64,000 nt of DNA from positions 11,281,728-11,345,727 of the forward strand of contig OY365810.1 in the NCBI GenBank assembly GCA_959347315.1, in the 5' to 3' direction. The position numbers and the translations under genes were made by a program. The DNA is from Bimastos eiseni (taxonomy: Eukaryota > Annelida > Clitellata > Crassiclitellata > Lumbricidae). The notes under the pieces were generated by a model that worked only from the letters and a program-made list of their open reading frames with translations, searched no databases and was not told the origin of the DNA. Of this stretch, positions 44,901 to 53,846 are shown in pieces (within the stretch, counting starts at the first letter, position 1; every line of letters starts with the position of its first letter).

Positions 44901-47900
44901 GTTAATAGCCAAACGCTAGTGTTATTCAGATAACTCGACACCAGAAGAAGATCGTAGCTGAAACAGGGCGGCAGAGCTCTAGAAAATAGACTGAGGCAGA
45001 GTTGCGTTTTAAAATATTTACAAAATGTTTCAAAATGTTTCAAGATGCTTTAGGTGTTTCAGAATGCATATAAATGCTTCAGAATATTTCAAAATGTTTC
45101 TAAATGTGTCTAAATGTTTCTGCAGTTCATGGATGTCATCATTTACGTGGTCGCAGTGTTCGAAGGACCAGTTTACAAATTCATTTAATCGCGGACTGGG
45201 CATTTGTCTCTACAATGTTCCGCGGACAATAGAACCGGACAATACTTTGTGCGGCAATGGAATCGTTGAAGATGGAGAACAATGCGACTGTGGAAACTCA
45301 ACGGATCAGGTTTTGAACATTTGCAATCGAAACTCACGAACCATTTTACGCACATAATGGTCCTTAGATCGACGGCGATCCATTCAGTAAATGCCCGTCA
45401 TTACCTAGTTTAGCCACTGCGTGTTCGATCCTGCACGGCACACTATGATAATTATGGCCAGACATAACAATGTTTGTGGTAGTTTTAGCAGCATTATACA
45501 TTTTGTAGCGCCTGAGTGGCACATGTAACTGAGAATGACTCCGGTTTCAGAACCGTCGTTTCCTGATATTGGTTGCTTAAGGGTATGCCTATAAGTTTAT
45601 TAAATGAACGCCTGTCTCCGTCTAACTATGATAAATATATATATATATGGAAAAGATACTTCCGTGCAAATATTTGTACATTCGCAAGGTGTCAAGGGAT
45701 TATTATATTTGCATAATATATTATCCAAAAAGGGATTGTTGGTGATTCATTTGTTGCTGTTGTAGAAATGTAACAAAACATGCTGTAATCCCACAACATG
45801 TCAAATCGTGTCTCCGGCAACATGTGCTTATGGCAGATGTTGCAACACTGATACTTGTCAGGTGGTTCATAACTCACACATTCACCTATTGTAATCGTGT
45901 GACTGTGATGAGGTCAGTGCATTTATCGAAATCACGAATTATCTGCTGAAAGAAGACTAATACCCATAATTATGATGTCGACGATAGTTGAAATTAGTTT
46001 AGTTAGAATATAACCAAAGTAAAACGTTTCACAGTGTTAACTCATCATGTGGCACCTCCCATATTTGCTGGCTTTGAGTATGTTAGAACTATGTGAGAGT
46101 TGGACAAGGATATCGGATACATGACACAGGTATTGATTACACAATATGATTACAATATGATTACAATGCTTAAAAATTAATGACTATAGACTGTATTGCC
46201 ATCTGTTTGCACAATAACATTTATAATAGCCATAGTGGAAACATTTTATTGTATGCCACGAGGCAATGGAAAAGAGACCTTTAAGGGCCAAGGTCCCGCT
46301 GACAGGGATATAGCCACAGGCAAATTACGAAGACCTGCCCCTTTTATTGAGAATTACATGTGTTAATTCTAGTTTTAATTCCTCTATAGTTAGTTAGTAG
46401 ACAATTTAATATTGTATTTGTTAAGATGTTAGGCCGAAGAAATTGACAAAATGCCCCAGGTGAAAGATAAAGCATTTATTTTAAACATGAACTCTGAAGT
46501 AAGCTGAATTTTAAGAATATTAGGCAATGCAATTTAGATAGAGGAGATAATGGGACAATGTTCTCAAGATCATCCTAGCAACCCTATTTTTAAGTAAAGA
46601 AAATCTAATCAGTCGAGATTCATGAGTTGAGACCCGAACTACATATCACAGTATACATGAGAGATATGAATTATTGAGTAAGAGACAAAGTCTATTTCTG
46701 CAGCTTTTAGAAATATTTTTTGGAATAAAGACCTTCCGTGTAAAAAATTCGTCTACGAATACTCTCATAAAATTAGCCGAATAGACTTGTGGTGTAAGAT
46801 TTATTGACCATATCAATTTTTTCCCATCTCTAAGTTTCTTCCGAAGTGACCAGAAAAATATTATATAATTGGGTTTGATCAAGATCAGGGTGATATTATT
46901 CAAATAATCACTGGGACAACCAGTACATCCAGCAACCGCCTGCGTTTCTATAAGTATCGATGTTAATTGTCCTATTTATAGATATTGTCTTGTGGCACCT
47001 CATGTCGTGTGAAGGCGGATTTCAGCTGTGATTTGGAAGAATTTTGCGACGGTCAGAATCACCTTTGTCCTACCGATACAAACCTACCAGATGGAGCCAG
47101 TTGCACCGTTAACAGGGTAAGGATCCGGTTTCATCAACTTTGACATCTCGATGTTAACAAGCACCTGTTCCAATCCCGTCCAATCACATCAATTTTTTTA
47201 TGTGATTACTTAATCACATGCATACTTACATACACCTCTGTTTATACATTCAATTCACACACACGCGCACACACACACACGCACAAGCACACACACACAC
47301 ACACACACAATGTCCCTTTTTGGAAAAGGTTTCAACCAGTAGCGAAACATGAGTTCCATTTAGAACGCCCATATCTATTCTAACAGGTGGGAGCGTATTG
47401 TTACAACGGAATATGTCGCAGCCACCAATCACAGTGCGAGCTGCTCTGGGGGCCAGGAACACTCTGTTCCAACGATTTGTGCTATTCTGTAAATGAGAGA
47501 GGACAGTTCTATGGGCACTGCAGTGTGAATTGGCTTCCAAACGTAACCTTTGTTTCATGCGCTACCAGGTAAACATGCAACATCTTTTGCCTCGAAATTA
47601 AATTGAATAATAACGTGGATTAAAGGTTGTTCAATGATTCAATAATGCACATCGATTTTATAACTGTATCGATGCATGTAGTGGTCTCTGAATTGGAAAT
47701 GCAGGATGACAGATTATCTAATTTAATAAATAATGAGTTTTTTATGCTCAATATGCATTTCTTTTGTATTATAAAATTATATTTATTGAGATCATCACTT
47801 TGGAATTAAATAAATTTTTCGTCCCAACGATATCGCGCATACACACACGCGCGCACACACGGCGACAAAACAAATGTTCTGTGAATGAATCGTTGTTATG

Positions 47901-50374
47901 AAACCTGGAACTCAGTGGCACAGAGCGGTCCAATTGGGTTGGAGAATAGACCAATCATCTGATGCCAACCTGAAGACAGAGTTCTTTCTGCAAAGAAGTT
48001 CCGCTACCAATGCCTCTGCTCACCCACAGACGTCTTCCTCAGGCTCCCCTTTCAATCACCAAGACGCCTAACTCACACCATTTTGATCCGAAAGATTTTC
48101 ATGTTAATCCGCCACGTGAGGTCCCCATAAAGCGCTCTATAAATAGGCCTAACAAGATACATGCTATGCAGAACTCCGCCACTGCTCGTGTTCAGACAGT
48201 TCCAGTCCCAAGCCTGGAGAAAGGCGGAGGGCGAAACCAAATCATCTTCGTAATGGAACGGTGTCGTTAAAAAATCTACATACACATATACATGTTATGC
48301 AGCTGCAAGCAGTGTCGTGCTGTTATAAATTGAAGCTAGAATCAAAATATTTATATTTCAGTGATGTGTTGTGCGGAAGACTGCAATGTCAGGATTTAAA
48401 CAGAACCCTTTCTTATTACAACGACTACCGGTACCTTACGGATGGCAAAATAACTTTTACCAATGGTGACACATGCCATTCTATTGTGTTTGATGTTGGA
48501 TTGGACACACAAGACCCTGGCTATGTTCCCAATGGAGCCAGTTGTGGCACAGGAAAAGCAAGTAACCTTCTGCTGAATAAAATCATTCGTTTGTTGAGTA
48601 TGCCAAGAATAGAACCGTGAAGAAATTTCTTGTTGAAATGCTAAGAATCATTCAACGCTGTTAGAATCACTTCTTATTCCTATAAATAGATGATACTAAT
48701 GGTGCTACTTCTATTAGTAACATCTATTTCAGTTCCTCATTTTAATAATGATATCATCTGCCTCTGGCTGTGCTACAATTCGTTGTTTCAAGGATATCTA
48801 ATTTGGTAACTGCTGTAGGCCCTACGACCAAAGTATGATTAATATTATTATGCTGTGATTTGGCGATCTCAGCTGTACACAGACGAGTTTGGTTCCTATT
48901 GGTTTAATTAATCGTTTTGCACCAATTGATTGAATGATATTTACACCCACTTACACCTGATTAAATTATTTTTAAAATGATAATTGACTACCAAAGCAGT
49001 GATTTGAGCCAATTTGTACGGTCATGATGATCCTAGAGATTGTCTCCTATTAACCAGACGACAAAATACCCTTTGATACTGTTGACTAAAATGGACTAAA
49101 CAAGAAGACACGATTATTTCAAACAGTCTTTCGCCTTCGGTAGCTCCTTTTTAGACTAGAAGAATAATAGTCTGATGTTATATTCATATTTCCAGATGTG
49201 TATTAATCAGCGATGTATGGATGTTAGTAGTCTCAACACAATTCCATGTTCAGGCAGATGCCAGAAAAACGAAGTGAGTACAGACTTCGTCTGAACCTAG
49301 GGCAGAATCTTGCGAGGAGAGCCACGCTTAAACGTTGAAGCTGTATTAGCGAAGTTGATGATATAGAATCTGGGTCAAATATGGTTTTAGTGTCAAGTGA
49401 TTATTCTATGTGTGCTTGATGTCAGGCTACATACGCATTTACTTTCATCACATCCAGCTTCTATGTATGTACGATTCTTTTCATCACATCTAGTGTCCAT
49501 TAAAACACAATTCTTTTCATCAATCTCGCTCCCATGTATACGAACAGAATTCTTCTCATCACATCCAACTTCTATATTCATAAACTAAAATGTTCTATGT
49601 AGTGTTTATGCTAACTGCTTCAATATACATTAATAAATGATTACCGACAATAAACCCATATTTTACCAAGATCTGTCTCCACTTATGAGTTTTCTGACCG
49701 CCTATAATTATCAATTTCAATTAGCTGCTGGAAGACAGTAAGTGCTCAATGAAAATTTGCATTGAAAGACAAGGATGCGTATATTAGTAATGCCAATCAC
49801 TAGAATCTGATGACTAATGAACAACCTCCGAAACCTCGATCCTTTGCTTCAATTGGTCCATCGCTGTGGAATGCACTTTATCCTTCTGTTCGCTTTAAAA
49901 TTCTATCTTACAGTCTCTCATCCTCTTTCGCTTTTCTCAAAAAACTACTTTCTATTGCAGGGCCTCGCGCACCGGCAGCGTTTCTGAACAGTTTGCCTTA
50001 TTAGAGGCGCTCTACAAATACTTAAATACAATACAACCTGCTCACATTATGCATCGAACACCATGGCAAGTTGATATTCAAACACAACTCAAATTCGTTA
50101 TAATCAGCGAAATTAATCCTACATATTTCTTGTGAGCAAAAAGCGTGTATTATTAGTTACCTTACTGTTCATCATACACTTGGATCTGAAGTGACGTAAA
50201 TGTTGTTTGAAGGTGTGCAACAACATGGGACAGTGTCAGAGTAATAGCGGAATTTGTCAACAGTCAACAACAGCTCCACCAATTAGCACCACAACGACGA
50301 CTGAAGTGTCATCGAAAACGCTCGTTCTTGGTCTTGTTCTTGTTCTTGGAGCTCTGGCCATCGTGGTATTCTGA
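27150..50374 (+). CDS. ADAM gene B, complete, 19 exons, 726 residues
   Basis: A secreted or membrane disintegrin-metalloprotease assembled by eye. Exons: 27150-27228, 31249-31352, 31793-31869, 32046-32118, 36098-36180, 36372-36487, 39158-39222, 40988-41068, 41739-41810, 42457-42629, 43085-43166, 44431-44573, 45126-45309, 45766-45861, 46982-47116, 47387-47568, 48362-48557, 49196-49273 and 50213-50374. All phases join and total 2181 bases. Domains: signal peptide about 1-23; prodomain about 24-199 with cysteine switch C177; metalloprotease about 200-400; disintegrin about 420-510; Cys-rich about 511-650; EGF-like 651-690; hydrophobic C-terminal 18 residues (709-726) ending at TGA. All introns are GT-AG except intron 17, which appears to use a GC donor (48558). 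The donor of exon 6 (GTCAGA) is weak. The family cleaves cell-surface and matrix proteins. Unlike the orphan paralogue it has almost no stalk and no cytoplasmic tail. Length is slightly short for an ADAM. Confidence 0.85.
27285..27860 (+). mobile_element. TIR transposon family T (GGCCGTCCATAAAT type), degraded copy
   Basis: From about 27340 ('acccttcataaatgacgtca') to 27690 this matches 33108-33440 base for base with small indels ('gtgacatcacatcagacatcaaaattcgcaattt', 'gcattcttaatttttg'). It lies in intron 1 of gene B. The ends are degraded, and the 'ggcgtaggtagggttatttgcgcccgagg' at its left may be part of another element. Confidence 0.6.
28045..28542. mobile_element. hAT-like MITE built of GTCTCG repeats, 8-bp TSD
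   Basis: The ends are CAGAGTTGTATG and CATACAACACTG (inverted, one mismatch). The sequence directly outside is GTTCCTTT on both sides (28037-28044 and 28543-28550), a perfect 8-bp target duplication. The sub-terminal sequence is a series of GTCTCG/GGTCTC hexamers at both ends, with an AT-rich middle. CAG/CTG termini and an 8-bp duplication are typical of the hAT superfamily. There is no transposase. Confidence 0.9.
29400..29545. repeat. GGAACGG-rich MITE-like segment
   Basis: 'cgacgaaaaggaacggcgttc' and 'ccgaaacggcgttccggtccgttccggttc' are short repeated, partly palindromic CGGAAC motifs. They resemble the tips of small hAT MITEs; termini are not defined. Confidence 0.4.
30818..30976 (+). 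other. Highly conserved intronic segment shared with gene C
   Basis: 159 bases in intron 1 of gene B match 61797-61955 in intron 1 of gene C with about three mismatches and no gap. It has no open frame of note and contains the palindrome 'ttggcctaggcctact'. Its identity is higher than that of the coding exons of the two genes. Confidence 0.7.
31500..31712 (-). mobile_element. tRNA-derived SINE, family S2
   Basis: Minus strand: GGCATGGTGACCAATCAGTTAGAGCGG-type head (A-box region), B-box GGTTCGACCCT, then a conserved core (GAGTCACTGTGTAGGGACCT, TTGAGCAAGTCC, GCGCCGTCGAGGCGTGTG). Other copies are at 61029-61240 (+), 41998-42165 (+, 3' part) and 39940-40022 (-, 3' part). Confidence 0.75.
32398..32650 (+). 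repeat. Dispersed repeat family X, copy 2
   Basis: This matches 3413-3660 from 'gtgcttaaagtgagcctgga' through 'atcaacaggaaaaagagga' to 'aatgccggcg'. It lies in an intron of gene B. It lacks the head-to-head inverted arm of copy 1. Confidence 0.75.
32770..33015 (+). repeat. ~40-bp tandem repeat, diverged
   Basis: Units such as 'ttttcatcaattcagttatttaggca', 'ttcattgatccaacttttattt' and 'caccaatccaacttccatttt' belong to the same repeat type as 17985-18210. Confidence 0.6.
33108..33892. mobile_element. TIR transposon family T, 785 bp
   Basis: The left end GGCCGTCCATAAATTACGTC and the right end (reverse complement) GGCCGTCCATAAATAACGTC are inverted repeats with one mismatch over 20 bases. Sub-terminal GTGACGA motifs recur on both sides. 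There is no transposase. A second, degraded copy is at 27285-27860. Confidence 0.8.
34614..35805. mobile_element. hAT-like element with CAGTGGCGTAGC termini, 1192 bp
   Basis: Left terminus CAGTGGCGTAGC, right terminus GCTACGCCACTG (12-bp perfect TIR). Flanks ATGAAAGG (34606-34613) and ATGAGAGG (35806-35813) are an 8-bp target duplication with one change. Inside, both ends carry 'ggcggcattttcggg' / 'gccctgggcggctttttatgccgcc'-like motifs. There is no transposase frame. It lies in intron 4 of gene B. Confidence 0.9.
37057..37410 (-). mobile_element. LINE 3' end, minus strand (inverted partner of 38585-38875)
   Basis: The minus strand repeats the last codons and 3' region of the + strand element next door: 'caacgtttcaatgcggtggcttttcagggc', 'cactgacaagcggcgacccagatggcctga', ending 'aacactatatgtgacatag' and a (TAA)n tail at 37078-37123. 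It is 5' truncated at about 37405, where a second (ATT)n run starts. Confidence 0.85.
37434..38875 (+). mobile_element. Non-LTR retrotransposon C-terminus with zinc-knuckle and RLE-like region
   Basis: From 37513 to 38850 the frame is open apart from one TGA (37828-37830). It encodes DALLILRHSIGSPKLMHLL and WGQATLSIRMGGL, then a CCHC-like cluster (CEPHTCACSAF..GAHGLSC), GRQARHCNINDLIHRSL, then DGKRPDGQTLIPW..LLWDATVVDT and TFVPIAIETFSPL. The RPDG...WD order resembles a PD-(D/E)xK restriction-like endonuclease as in site-selective non-LTR elements; that assignment is inference. The 3' end has a (TAA)n tail at 38866-38905. Its 5' end and reverse transcriptase core are missing. Confidence 0.7.
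38906..39130. repeat. (TAA)n and (CTA)n microsatellite tract
   Basis: Imperfect AAT, then CTACTACTT runs that extend the poly-TAA tail of the LINE. It contains only artefactual Ile/Leu frames. Confidence 0.9.
39397..39689. mobile_element. Foldback element with (GGTTCGATAGTCCGAA)n tips, copy 2
   Basis: Inverted relative to 5298-5632. Left tip 'ggttctgaaggttcgatggtccgaag', right tip 'tcttcggactatcgaattttcggactatcg'. The interior contains 'tttcatcaattaatccagcttctagtt' units of the 40-bp repeat type. It lies in intron 7 of gene B. Confidence 0.7.
40020..40510 (+). repeat. ~50-bp minisatellite, about nine units
   Basis: The unit is 'ACATCTCAGGGGCCCCCAAA' plus 'tgaatgaaaacatttcatacaaaatg', 45-60 bases long and degenerate. 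It lies in intron 7 of gene B, just beyond a SINE S2 fragment. Confidence 0.9.
41188..41246. repeat. (ACAG)n/(AC)n microsatellite
   Basis: CAGA tetramers passing into CACA dimers in intron 8 of gene B. Confidence 0.9.
41383..41565 (+). mobile_element. SINE S1 fragment interrupted by (CAGA)n
   Basis: After a (GACA)n run (41390-41428) the sequence 'gatggtcgcaggttctaatc' (B-box region), 'gttgattacccacaattgtcggtgaagaagg' and 'gggaaaccatttcactcatctc' aligns with SINE S1 at 18425-18652 in the opposite orientation. Confidence 0.65.
41820..41992. repeat. (TCTG)n/(TC)n microsatellite
   Basis: Starts ten bases after the donor of exon 9 of gene B. It is a long polypyrimidine run; frames here (Ser/Leu or Glu/Arg) are artefacts. 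Confidence 0.95.
41998..42165 (+). mobile_element. SINE S2 3' part with LINE-like tail
   Basis: 'gtgactgtgtagggaccttgagcaagtcctt', 'gcgcgttataaatgtctag' and 'ttgaattgtattgtata' show the S2 core joined to a tail like that of the CR1/L2 LINEs here. This fits a SINE mobilised by that LINE. Confidence 0.7.
43340..43505. repeat. (AAT)n and dispersed repeat shared with 57595-57690
   Basis: After an (AAT)n tract, 'ttattattatatcttcttttattaaacatgctgacaatccgcagc' and 'aacagaagcaaaatgaaagt' recur at 57595-57690. It is probably a transposon fragment. Confidence 0.6.
45012..45122 (+). repeat. (AAATGTTTC)n tandem repeat adjoining exon 13
   Basis: About ten degenerate units of AAAATGTTTCA/AATGCTTCAG end three bases before the acceptor CTGCAG of exon 13 of gene B. 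The repeat therefore supplies the branch-point and pyrimidine tract region of this intron. Confidence 0.8.
45126..47116 (+). other. Gene B exons 13-15: end of protease and disintegrin domain
   Basis: Exon 13 finishes the protease (FTWSQCSKDQF..GICLYNVP) and starts the disintegrin domain (LCGNGIVEDGEQCDCG). Exon 14 is KCNKTCCNPTTCQ to AYGRCCNTDTCQ. Exon 15 has CRVKADFSCDLEEFCDG and LCPTD. The integrin-binding loop reads ADFSCDLEE: no RGD, and Ser stands where most ADAMs have Glu (ECD becomes SCD). Confidence 0.8.
47250..47312. repeat. (AC)n microsatellite
   Basis: CACACA run with CG interruptions in intron 15 of gene B. Confidence 0.95.
47387..50374 (+). other. Gene B exons 16-19: Cys-rich, EGF-like, hydrophobic end
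   Basis: Exons 16-17 (GAYCYNGICRSHQSQCELLW; LCGRLQCQDLNRTLSYY) are the ADAM cysteine-rich domain. Exon 18 (CINQRCMDVSS..CSGRCQKNE) and exon 19 (VCNNMGQCQSN) form a short EGF-like unit with five cysteines. Only about 15 residues then separate it from LVLGLVLVLGALAIVVF and a stop. Relative to gene A this exon lost 15410-15621-equivalent bases (stalk) and 15686-16660-equivalent bases (rest of TM and tail) and gained 6 bases (one extra VL). Confidence 0.8.
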
Positions 50375-52145
50375 ACTATGTATATAATATGGATTGACCG
50401 TAGCACGGGTAATGTTTAGAGAGGTGGTCGTCTTGGACCCTATAACAGGCATGTCACAGACATATCTCATTCCTTTTCTGTGGCTGCTGATAGCGTAATA
50501 ATTCAGAACGGCGACTGCCATTTAGAGAAAACCAACAGATGGTGGCTTTGGTGGGTGAGTCTGTGGAACAGGTGTAGATTATTTGGTTTCGCGTTTGACA
50601 CTAGTCGTGTCTGGTATTTGTGAGTTTCCATAGTTCCGTCGTGTTACTTAAGTCTAGTTAAGAAAGCCTATTTTCTGCTCTCGGTCCACGTTTGGTAGGG
50701 CTATAGCTAACCAAGCTGCTCGCCGTTAAGGCCGTAGGCGTCAGGACTCATGTGAATGTGAGACTCTTGCAAGTCTACAGAGGTTGTATATTTGTTTTCT
50801 TCTGGGTGTTAAGTACAATTTGCATTTATCGAAATATCTTTGTTGCTTGCAAATCTTTGGACCTGTCACATAACCCTAGATAAACATGCCACAACGTCAA
50901 TGAATTCTGATGTGTTTACACCTTACAAATTGTATTAAAGAACTCCAGAACAACGTCTTTACTTGCACTCTGGCAATGCTAAATCCCAAACCCGGATTGC
51001 GAAAGAGTGCGAGACTAATGATCAGTGTAATCGCACAGCGTCTTTAAGCTGAAACTACTACTGGCTCATATTTAATAATGTTTAAGTCACTGATCGGTAA
51101 TATAAAAACTCGCTGTTTAACCAAAATTCCAGGAAGATTCCTCCCAAGGTCAAGATGGTGGTATTCCGAGTAAAAGATAAAGTTTCCGAGGAAAGGATAA
51201 ATTGTCTAGTTGACACTTAGAGGTCAGGATAGACTTTGAAAAGCTGAATTTTGACGGCTGGAATTCAGATTCAATGTGCATGACAAACTTTATATTTGAC
51301 TTGTTTCATTTACAGAAAACACATCAGATTGTTATTCGCTAATACGGAGTTCGGCGGTCGAGTGACCTCCACTGCATGAATTGAAGTTCAGCGATCACAA
51401 ACTTAAAGCTTTCTCGTCATAATTATTCAGTGTCTAATCATGTATATGACATCTTCTATTATACAGAGTTTAATACTTATATTATACGAACTAATTTTCT
51501 TGCCTATTCCAGTGCATGACTTATATTAAGATATAATTTACATTGCGTCACATTTTGACATTCCTTTCGATGATTTTACCAGTGACTTTTACTGGATGCT
51601 ATTTGGTTTTGATTTTTAAGTGCGGTTAGGATTTGCCAAATTCAAACGGGCAAAGCAATGTATCCAACCGGTTAAGATTTGGATTATTATTTTGTTTATC
51701 GATCTCGCTTCCATTTACGCAGAATTCTTTCATCAATCAAGCTTTTGCTCAAGCAGACTTTATGTAATCGATCCAGCTTCCCTATAGGCATTATTCTTTT
51801 CATCGATTCAACTTCTACTCAAGTAAAAACACTTTGCATCAATTCAAATTCCGTTTAAAGAAGGATACTTTTTATCACTCCAGCTTCTATTTAAGAAGTC
51901 TTCTTGTCATCAATCCAGCTTAGGCAATTGTTTCCATTACACATTCTCGTCAATATGCGTGTTGGGCAGGTGAGCAAACGGGAGGTTGAAACGTCCGGAG
52001 AAAATGTTGTTGACACTTGTTTATTATAACTAAGGTGCAATAGAAGTTCTTGGATAACAATAATAACGATGCTGCATCACAGTGCTATGATTCTTTTCTT
52101 TTATTATTCTGTGCATGGACTTATAAATATTTACTGATTTATAAA
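50375..52145 (+). pseudogene. Unused ADAM 3' sequence in gene B's duplicate block
   Basis: The tail exon present in gene A (16342-16441) is deleted here. The last exon is still visible after an acceptor at 51314-51315: (G)AANACATCAGATTGT, coding ENTSDCYSLIRSSAVE, then TGA. It has two in-frame acceptors 12 bases apart (ACAG and TCAG); gene A retains only one. With the stop now at 50374 this exon is probably orphaned. The rest is intron-like sequence plus the 40-bp repeat array at 51700-51940. Confidence 0.6.
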
Positions 52146-52372
52146 TTTATAAATATGATGATGATGAGTTCTCTGCCCGAAAGCAGGTCAATTTAGCTTT
52201 ACGCCACCCGTGGATGAGGTGAGCGAGGTGGTTTCCCATTGCCTTCTTCGCAGGCAATTATGGGTGAGCAGCTTGTTCAAGGTAGCTTGGCAGTGACTTG
52301 AGGTGGGTTCGAACCTGCGACCCTTCGGATGCAAGGCACAGAGCACACCGCAACGCCACCGCGTCCCATCAC
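52146..52372 (-). mobile_element. tRNA-derived SINE S1, duplicate copy
   Basis: Nearly identical to 18425-18652 as part of the duplicated block. The B-box GGTTCGAACCT is on the minus strand. Confidence 0.75.
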
Positions 52373-52431
52373 AATAACACAGTGCTATAGCAATAATTAA
52401 AACGGTGTTTTCCTATTTAATTGTTTTCCGT

Positions 52432-52433
52432 AA

Positions 52434-52473
<40 letters not shown>

Positions 52474-53379
52474 CGTAGAAGACCAAACAGAGACTGTGTG
52501 GACGATATCATTGAGAGGTGTAAAGAGGACCTTCAAAGCCTAAGATTAGTGGGGTGCCAGCGTAGCTGTTTAGAGTGCTGTGTTCGATCTTACATCTAAT
52601 TTCTATTTTTCCTGACTCGCGTCTATCTAGACATTCTTTTCAATCACATCTAACTCAGGATACCAGGTCATATCATCCCACATTTATCTTCTTGGAAAGC
52701 AAGCAATGAACCAATCAGTGCTCTGGAACCCTGTCTATGTCATAAATGGCGGTTAGCCCATATCTGAAGCAAGTAACTCCTCAACTGCCTGTTTGTACTC
52801 GGGAGGTGTCAGTACCAAGCTTTTGTAAAGGAGGGCGACGCGTATTGTCTTGTTACGAGAGGCGTCGTTAAATAAGAACCATACACTAACTACTCCAATG
52901 CATACAACACAATCAGAATACAAAGCATATAACTATTGGTCGTTTAATGCTGTCAACATGTATGATTACCCATGTAAATGCTGGCAGAGTCTGTCCTCTC
53001 TAACAATGTTCGAACCTATCACCTTCGGGCCAGGTGGTTTCTCAGAGGGGTCGAGTGGGGTGAACATGCTTATCCAAACAGAGGAAGACTGTACGCAATG
53101 GTTGCATCGGTATCGGTCACCTAGGTTTGAGACTATTCCACTGGTTACTGCATCATTCGATGTAATCATCAGGTATTGGGATTCTCTCAAAGGGTGTTGT
53201 TCCTCTGCAATGATCACTAAGCACCATTCTGTTAATAAGCGAAGTCAGCCAAATAACTTCATCTTTATGCCAAGCGCTTTCGAATCGTTCTCTAGTCACT
53301 ACCTACTTTCTGTCTGTCGACTAAACAACGCAACATTACGAATTAATGGAATTTCGTACTGGGACCGAGACCTAGTGTT

Positions 53380-53422
<43 letters not shown>

Positions 53423-53630
53423 GTAGAAGACCAAACAGAAACTGTATGGACGATACCATTGAGTGGTGAAAAGAGGACCTTCAAAGCCTAAGATTAGTGG
53501 GTGCCAGCGTAGCTGTTTAGAGTGCTGTGTTCGATCTTACATCTAATTTCTATTTTTCCGGACTCGCGTCTATCTAGACATTCTTCTCAATCACATCTAA
53601 CTCAGGATACCAGGTCATATCACTCCAATT
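52432..53630 (+). repeat. Local 240-bp duplication flanking a ~700-bp insertion
   Basis: The segment 52440-52684 ((TA)n, 'acgtagaagaccaaacag', 'gtgctgtgttcgatcttacatc') is repeated at 53385-53630. Between them lies 700 bases absent from copy 1, with 'gaggcgtcgttaaataag' (a LINE-tail-like phrase) near 52860 and a B-box-like GGTTCGAAC on the minus strand near 53010. Copy 1 has the 240-base segment only once (18710-18950). Confidence 0.8.
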
Positions 53631-53846
53631 TTTACTTAAAACAACCTCAGCCTACTCCAGATGGCCTAAGATTCATTTTATAACTCTCCCGCCTGTATAA
53701 CATCAGATCTCATCCATTCTCTCTGTATTCCGCCATCTTGACCTAGTTTTCAAAATTCCGTATTTTGTTTCAATTTTCATCTCCTTTCTTCTCATCCGCT
53801 TTTCTTTAACTCCAATAAACATCGGACCTTCGCCTCTCTCGACCCA

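Noticed and set aside
52850..53491. 213-residue + strand frame
   Set aside because: It crosses a (TA)n run and the 700-bp insertion, has no family pattern, and uses a non-ATG start.
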